From contig CALDKD010000014.1 of assembly GCA_937898885.1 (NCBI GenBank), positions 1-64,000 of the forward strand: a stretch of DNA of 64,000 nt, given 5' to 3'. Positions 59,824 through 64,000 of the stretch are shown piece by piece. The DNA comes from an uncultured Bacteroidales bacterium. GTDB lineage: Bacteria > Bacteroidota > Bacteroidia > Bacteroidales > Bacteroidaceae. Made by a program: the position numbers and the translations under genes. Position 1 is the first letter of the stretch. Every line of letters starts with the position of its first letter. The notes beneath the pieces are model-generated. The model saw only the letters and a list, made by a program, of their open reading frames with translations. It was not told the DNA's origin and searched no databases.

Positions 59824-60252
59824 TCATCTGAAGTACAGATCCGCCTCCTCCTTGCGCCGCTTCACCAGACCTGGAAGTACCACGCTCTTTGCGTGCACCC
59901 ACTTGGCAAACTCGGCACGAATGGCGGGGTCGGATGGGTTAACCTTGATCTTCTTGAGAAGTGTGCTGCGGAGGAAGTTTCCGCAGCCCACGTTGAATGT
60001 AAAACTGCATAAGGCATCGAACTGGTTCTGTGACAGGCGGCTTTGGACGGCCGTGCTGATGCATGTCTCCACAGCCTTCACGTCACGCTTGAGATATTCG
60101 TCCGCCTCCTTCCTGGTTATCACCTGACCCTCACGCACGCCGCCGGTATGACCGTAGCCTATGGTCAGGACTCCAGCAGGACACCTGTAGGCCTTCAGGA
60201 CGCAGCCTTCGTACCTCTTGATGAGGTTCAATCCCTGTTCACTTATCGTCAT
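59824..60252 (-). CDS. Endolysin, GH24 lysozyme
   Basis: 142 residues from the ATG at 60252 (MTISEQG...). T4-lysozyme-type motif: IKRYEGCVLKAYRCPAGVLT, with catalytic Glu in YEG, then IGYGHTGG with the Thr, and later SFTFNVGCGNF. The usual Asp of the triad is replaced by the Cys in CPAG, as in P21/R21-type endolysins. It cleaves the peptidoglycan glycan chain. It has no signal peptide, so it would need a holin or SAR anchor. It sits oddly between the capsid and tail-tube genes. Confidence 0.9.
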   Translation of the reverse strand: MTISEQGLNLIKRYEGCVLKAYRCPAGVLTIGYGHTGGVREGQVITRKEADEYLKRDVKAVETCISTAVQSRLSQNQFDALCSFTFNVGCGNFLRSTLLKKIKVNPSDPAIRAEFAKWVHAKSVVLPGLVKRRKEEADLYFR

Positions 60253-60266
60253 GCCCAAATGCAATT

Positions 60267-61289
60267 TTATACATCAAGACCGTTGCCGGAGCCTGAACCT
60301 GAACCGCTACCTGAACCTGAACCGCTACCGGAACCTGAACCGCTACCGGCACCGGCACCGGAGCCAGACTCGCGCTTGTCAAGCCAGATGACCTCCTCTC
60401 CGAATGCGGTCTGAGTGTCGGCCTTCATCAAGAGCTTGAAGAAGTAACGCTCACCGGCATTGGTCAGCTTGTCAATCTGGATGACATCGGGGTCATCGGC
60501 CAGGTTGACACCCACCCAGAGGTTGGTGTTGAGGTCCGGACCGGTGATTGTGGCCACGTAGAGGCCCTTCGGCCATCTTGCAAGACGCTCAATCTTGACA
60601 CCACGGAACACTTCCGGTGTGGTCTGGCTGTAGTCGATGCCCTTGTAAGGCTGGTCAATGAGTTCCTTTCCGTACTTTCTCCAGTCACCGGTTGACATGA
60701 TGATTCTAAGGTCAGCATTGTCAACGATAGTGTCTGGAATAGCCTCGTAGAGGTCATTGACACGACCCACGACAGTCGTGTTGTTGGAGGTGACGTTAAT
60801 CTTGTCATTGTCGTGAGCCATACGGTAAACAAAACCGTTGAACAGATGGTCATCACCTGACTCGGCATACTCGCCGTTGATGATGTGGTCGCCAAGCTCG
60901 AACTTGACCTGCTTGGCCAGTTCGGCAAGGAGAGCGTTCTGCGCCTCCGCAGGAAGCTCGGCGAAGACAAGGTTGCCCTTGGGCTGCCACTTTCTCCAGA
61001 TCTTCTCGAAGGAGCGGGGGTTGAATGTGGTGAATGCCATGAAATCCTTCGGGGCAAGCACGCGCTCCGAATATACGAAGTTGCCTTTGGAGTCACTGTC
61101 CGTAGGCATCTCCTTGCGTTTCTGCAACATTGTGGTCGCTTTCAGACGAGGAATACTGAAAGTTGATGCGATACCGGGCTCAATGTGGACAAGACCCTTC
61201 TCCACGATTTCGTTGCCGGTCGAGGCGAGGGTAAGCAGCTGCTCAAGTACCTCACCGTTGTAATTGGTGTTTGAAATCTGTAATGCCAT
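60267..61289 (-). CDS. Major capsid protein
   Basis: 340 residues, MALQISNTNYNGEVLEQLLTLA at the start (in part). The HK97-like features seen are the N-arm, then the KFELGDHIINGEY loop, and the late strand GVKIERLARWPKGLYVAT. It lies right after a ClpP-type protease-scaffold gene, the expected gene order. A Gly/Ser repeat of about 25 residues (GSGSGSG...) ends in GNGLDV. This hexanucleotide repeat may vary in length. Confidence 0.85.
   Translation of the reverse strand: MALQISNTNYNGEVLEQLLTLASTGNEIVEKGLVHIEPGIASTFSIPRLKATTMLQKRKEMPTDSDSKGNFVYSERVLAPKDFMAFTTFNPRSFEKIWRKWQPKGNLVFAELPAEAQNALLAELAKQVKFELGDHIINGEYAESGDDHLFNGFVYRMAHDNDKINVTSNNTTVVGRVNDLYEAIPDTIVDNADLRIIMSTGDWRKYGKELIDQPYKGIDYSQTTPEVFRGVKIERLARWPKGLYVATITGPDLNTNLWVGVNLADDPDVIQIDKLTNAGERYFFKLLMKADTQTAFGEEVIWLDKRESGSGAGAGSGSGSGSGSGSGSGSGSGSGNGLDV
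60285..60365 (-). repeat. Hexanucleotide repeat encoding Gly-Ser tail of capsid
   Basis: GAACCT, GAACCG and GCTACC alternate on the plus strand, encoding SGSGSG in the capsid C-terminus. Copy number could change by slippage. Confidence 0.7.
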
Positions 61290-61304
61290 AGCTGATAATG
61301 GTTT

Positions 61305-61433
61305 TTAATTGTTCTTTTTCATTTTGAGCGGTGACTTGGTTGTCCTGTATGCCACCTTGCTGTTCTTTCCTTGGTCAGTGGTGCCGCCGATACAGCGTTT
61401 GGGCGGTGCTGGGGCTTTCTCCGTCTGTTCCAT
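61305..61433 (-). CDS. Small protein between protease and capsid genes
   Basis: 42 residues, MEQTEKAPAPPKRCIGGTTD at the start, Lys/Thr/Pro-rich and basic at the end. It fits exactly between the protease stop (61437) and the capsid start (61289). Its small size and basic C-terminus might suit a head-decoration or accessory protein. Not recognised; probably a real gene because of its tight fit. Confidence 0.55.
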   Translation of the reverse strand: MEQTEKAPAPPKRCIGGTTDQGKNSKVAYRTTKSPLKMKKNN

Positions 61434-61436
61434 GTC

Positions 61437-62474
61437 CTATCTCCTTGAACGGTTACGACGGATCTCATCCATCTTGGTGTCCCACGCTCCGGCTCCGGAG
61501 TTCTCGGGCTGGTGTACGCCCCTGATGTCATCCCTGACCCTGCGCTTGGGTTTGAGGGAGGCTATGACCTTCTCAGCCGATGCGCGGTTGGAGTTCAGCA
61601 GCTGACGGTAGTCTTCCTTCTCACCCTCCTCAATCTTACCGCATTCGACCGCCGCTGAAAGGATCTTCTCAATGTCCTCCTGCTCCATCTCGGAGAGGCG
61701 CTGCTTGAGACTGGAATTCTCACCCTCGAGTTTCTCAATCTGAGCGTTCAGCTCATCAATGACACGAAGGACATCATCCTCGTTCACGACATTGGTGAAG
61801 CGAGGCTTCTCTTTGATTTTTGTAATATCCATGTTGTTGACAATTTGTGAGCGGATAGCCGCTCGGTTTGTGAATACTTTCTTGTAGATATCGTTCGGAC
61901 CGTCCGTCGCCCGAAGGTCAACGTCAATGTCATATATGCCGTCTGCAAGACCGAGCCTGACGGCTTCCTCGGCTGAGAACCAGTGGTCCGTGCCGTCAAA
62001 ATACCGGGTCTTGACTTCATCCGGGCTGCACTTCATCCGCTCGCCTATGATGACGGCCAGGGTGTCCTCCAAAGACTTGATCTCATCGACGGTTGCCAGA
62101 AGGTCATTCTTGTCGCCATACACGCCCGCGCTCACGCTATGTATCATAAGTCGGGCGTATTTGCTCATATAGTGCTTGCGGCCACACATCGCGATGATAC
62201 CGGCAATGCTCGCACTTATGCCGTCCGTGTATATCGTAACTTCCTTGGTGCAGGAACGTAGAGCGTTGAAGATGGCGATACCGGCATACACCTCACCGCC
62301 CTCCGAATTGATGTGGACGCGAATCCTGTCACAACTCTGGCTCAAGGTCAGAATCTCACCCACAACAGCTTTACCGAGAACCACATCCTCACCACCCACG
62401 GCATTGTTCACTATCTCGCCATATAATAGCAGGTCGGCCTCGCGACCATTGATTACTGAATTTTCTGTTGACAT
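61437..62474 (-). CDS. Prohead protease (ClpP/S14 type) with scaffold-like C-terminus
   Basis: 345 residues. The N-terminal ~190 residues are a ClpP-like fold: VHINSEGGEVYAGIAIFNAL, then GISASIAGIIAMCG with the nucleophile Ser, then MIHSVSAG with the His. The C-terminal 120 residues form a coiled coil (residues ~225-265, NEDDVLRVIDELNAQIEKLE) typical of a scaffold fused to the protease. It matures capsid shells. It starts 45 bp from the dyad that separates it from the divergent terminase genes. Confidence 0.87.
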   Translation of the reverse strand: MSTENSVINGREADLLLYGEIVNNAVGGEDVVLGKAVVGEILTLSQSCDRIRVHINSEGGEVYAGIAIFNALRSCTKEVTIYTDGISASIAGIIAMCGRKHYMSKYARLMIHSVSAGVYGDKNDLLATVDEIKSLEDTLAVIIGERMKCSPDEVKTRYFDGTDHWFSAEEAVRLGLADGIYDIDVDLRATDGPNDIYKKVFTNRAAIRSQIVNNMDITKIKEKPRFTNVVNEDDVLRVIDELNAQIEKLEGENSSLKQRLSEMEQEDIEKILSAAVECGKIEEGEKEDYRQLLNSNRASAEKVIASLKPKRRVRDDIRGVHQPENSGAGAWDTKMDEIRRNRSRR

Positions 62475-62519
62475 CGTCTTTAAATTTTCGACGCAAGTCT
62501 AACCCATTTTAGCCTAATA

Positions 62520-62577
62520 CACAAATAGTTATCCAGCCGTTGGACATAGTTGTCCAACCGCTGTAGACTTATTTGTG
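62520..62577. promoter_or_regulatory. 58-bp dyad between divergent head operons
   Basis: Outer arms CACAAATA (62520-62527) and TATTTGTG (62570-62577) and inner arms GTTGGACA (62539-62546) and TGTCCAAC (62551-62558) share one centre at 62548.5. The spacers also match in part. It is placed between the divergent protease and terminase operons, so it could be the site of one activator for both. Confidence 0.6.
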
Positions 62578-62625
62578 ACATTGGGCGCAAACCAGCACTT
62601 TTGCATACGCAAAAGGCACGTAATT

Positions 62626-63072
62626 ATGACTACACAATTAACGAACAAGCAGAAAAGGGAATGGGCGAAGGTCCTTTATCTGAAGGAAAACCTCACCCAG
62701 CAGGAGATAGCCGACAAGGTCGGGTCCTCCCGTGTGTCGGTGTCAAAGTGGATAAAGGAGGGTAAGTGGGAGGAGATGAAAGTCGGGCTCACGCTTACCA
62801 AGGACGAACAGATCCAGAACATATACCGGCAGATTGCCAGCATCAACGATGCCATATCGGGCCGTCCTGAGGGTCAGCGTTACGCCTCCCCAGCAGAAGC
62901 CGACACGATAGGCAAGCTCTCATCAGCCGTCAAGAAGCTGGAGGGTGATATCGGTATCGCCGACTTCGTCTCTGTCGGAATCAAGTTCATCGAGTGGATC
63001 AGAAAGGTTGACCTCCAGAGAGCCAAGGACGTTACGGCACTATGGGATGCCTTCATAAAGGAGCAGATGTGA
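62626..63072 (+). CDS. Small terminase subunit-like protein
   Basis: 148 residues from the ATG at 62626. The N-terminal HTH (WAKVLYLKENLTQQEIADKVGSSRVSVSKWIKEGKWEE, in parts) is the terminase-small/HTH pattern. The middle is helical and probably mediates oligomerisation. The stop codon overlaps the next ATG (TGATG), as terminase genes often do. It recognises the packaging site. Confidence 0.85.
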   Translation: MTTQLTNKQKREWAKVLYLKENLTQQEIADKVGSSRVSVSKWIKEGKWEEMKVGLTLTKDEQIQNIYRQIASINDAISGRPEGQRYASPAEADTIGKLSSAVKKLEGDIGIADFVSVGIKFIEWIRKVDLQRAKDVTALWDAFIKEQM

Positions 63073-64000
63073 TGGCGGAGAACAAGCAGACTGCGAAACA
63101 GGCCCTGCGGGAATGGGCCTCGTATGTGGACAACATACGCCGTGAGACACCGGTCGAAACCGGACTGTCACACTCAGACATAGAAAAGAAAAAAAGGTAT
63201 CTTGAGGACCACGTCTTCGAATGGATATCTTATTTTTTCCCAAATTATGCCAAATACCCGTTCGCCTCTTTCCACCGCCGGGCAATAACAAGGCTTATCA
63301 GCAATCCGGAATGGTACGAGGTGCTGTCGTGGAGCCGCGAGCTCGCGAAGAGTACCGTCGTGATGTTCGTGGTCCTGTACCTGGTCCTCACCGGCAGGAA
63401 GAAGAACGTCATGCTGGCATCGGCCACGCAGGATGCCGCCCGCCGACTGCTCGCGCCGTACAAGGCCAACCTTGAGGCCAACCAGAGACTGATAGCCTTC
63501 TACGGAGAGCAGCAGAGCATTGGCAACTGGACGGATCTGGAGTTCATCACCAAGGGAGGAGCGGCGTTCCGCGCCATCGGTGCCGGTAACGCTCCCCGTG
63601 GATCCAGGAATGAGGCCGTCCGTCCTGATGTCCTGCTGGTGGATGACTTCGACACCGATGAGGAGTGCCGCAACCCCGACATAATACAGAAGAAGTGGGA
63701 ATGGTATGAGCAGGCTTTCTATGCCACACGCTCCATCAGCGAACCGACACTCATCGTATGGTGCGGGAACATCATCGCCAAGGACTGCTGCGTGGTAAGG
63801 GCCGCCGGTTATGCCGACAGTCACGACATCGTGAACATCCGCGACAAGGACGGGCACAGCACGTGGCCGGAGAAGAACACGGAGGCGCACATCGATGAGA
63901 CCCTGTCGAAGATATCCACCGTCAGTGCCCAGAAGGAGTATTTCAACAACCCGATATCCGAGGGAGAAGTATTCAAGGTGATTACCTTCGGCAAGGTCCC
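63072..64000 (+). CDS. Large terminase subunit, 3' end outside window
   Basis: The frame is open from the ATG at 63072 to the window end, so at least 309 residues. The ATPase part shows SRELAKST (degenerate Walker A, at about residue 93) and VLLVDDFD (Walker B, around 190), with the KYPFASFHRRAI start typical for phage terminases. It drives DNA packaging into the prohead. The nuclease domain is beyond the window. Confidence 0.87.
   Translation, partial: MAENKQTAKQALREWASYVDNIRRETPVETGLSHSDIEKKKRYLEDHVFEWISYFFPNYAKYPFASFHRRAITRLISNPEWYEVLSWSRELAKSTVVMFVVLYLVLTGRKKNVMLASATQDAARRLLAPYKANLEANQRLIAFYGEQQSIGNWTDLEFITKGGAAFRAIGAGNAPRGSRNEAVRPDVLLVDDFDTDEECRNPDIIQKKWEWYEQAFYATRSISEPTLIVWCGNIIAKDCCVVRAAGYADSHDIVNIRDKDGHSTWPEKNTEAHIDETLSKISTVSAQKEYFNNPISEGEVFKVITFGKV

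Larger units (their letters stand above)
39189..64000. mobile_element. Mu-like transposable prophage, one end present
   Basis: From 39189 (TGTA..., a Mu-type terminus) to beyond the right window edge the genes are phage: tail proteins with a DGR, lysis genes, capsid, ClpP-type protease and terminase. A transposable lifestyle is inferred from the TG terminus, repeated sites next to it, and insertion within a gene with no tRNA. Bacteroides Hankyphage, known as a Mu-like phage with a DGR, is the closest concept I can name. The transposase genes and the other end lie outside the window. Confidence 0.75.

Noticed and set aside
1..64000. CRISPR arrays, rRNA genes
   Set aside because: No regularly spaced identical 25-40 bp repeats and no rRNA-like segments were seen; the LRR and Gly-Ser repeats are coding.

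Overview
The window looks like Bacteroidota (Bacteroides, Phocaeicola or Prevotella-like gut lineage) DNA. Many genes are preceded by the Bacteroidota -7 promoter element TAnnTTTG. The mobilisation and conjugation-associated protein families (MobV relaxase, ArdC, DUF4099/DUF3945-like, toprim primase) and a BspA-type leucine-rich-repeat protein are also typical of this phylum. No rRNA, complete tRNA or CRISPR array was seen.

Region A (1 to about 26.1 kb) is the body of a conjugative or mobilisable element. It holds a phosphoribosyltransferase-like gene cut by the window edge, an SSB followed by a strongly folded non-coding segment, a PH-domain membrane protein, a resolvase-like regulator lacking the catalytic serine, an oriT-like region with a MobV relaxase, a secreted OmpA-domain protein, a PD-(D/E)XK nuclease, an Smr-domain gene, and a giant LRR plus lipase-like secreted protein. 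A tightly packed leftward cluster of ten genes follows (25431 to 14879): DUF4099/DUF3945-type proteins, toprim primase, two secreted paralogue-like proteins, membrane proteins, M23 and GH73 cell-wall enzymes, an SSB-like protein and ArdC. An M23 peptidase diverges from it. A shared half-site, GAGTAT(G/C)A, in pairs at 20-bp phasing, sits upstream of several promoters of this element and may define one regulon.

Region B (27.0 to 39.19 kb) is a rightward defence island. It has an XRE controller-like gene, an EcoRII/Dcm-type cytosine methyltransferase, an EcoRII-type restriction enzyme, and a four-gene set (MORC-like GHKL ATPase, Z1-domain ATPase, DUF4420 PD-(D/E)XK protein, AIPR protein) packed with overlapping or nearly touching frames. 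An unknown gene, a Vsr nuclease and a WYL regulator follow. The WYL gene is cut at about codon 172.

Region C (39.19 kb to the window end) is a Mu-like transposable prophage resembling the Bacteroides 'Hankyphage' group, inserted in the WYL gene. Its end begins TGTA and carries two 16-bp repeats 23 bp apart. From that end inward come a formyltransferase-like gene, an ABC-ATPase/GNAT (Mom-like) fusion, small regulators, a structured small RNA candidate, a complete diversity-generating retroelement (RT, template repeat, variable tail protein), tail, lysis and head genes on the minus strand, and then a divergent terminase operon on the plus strand. TR and VR (124 bp each) differ at 17 positions, every one an adenine in the template on the coding strand, which altered 13 codons of the tail protein.

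The phage presumably diversifies its receptor-binding tip with the retroelement and may modify its DNA with the Mom-like cassette. Next to it, its insertion has broken the regulator of an EcoRII-type restriction island.
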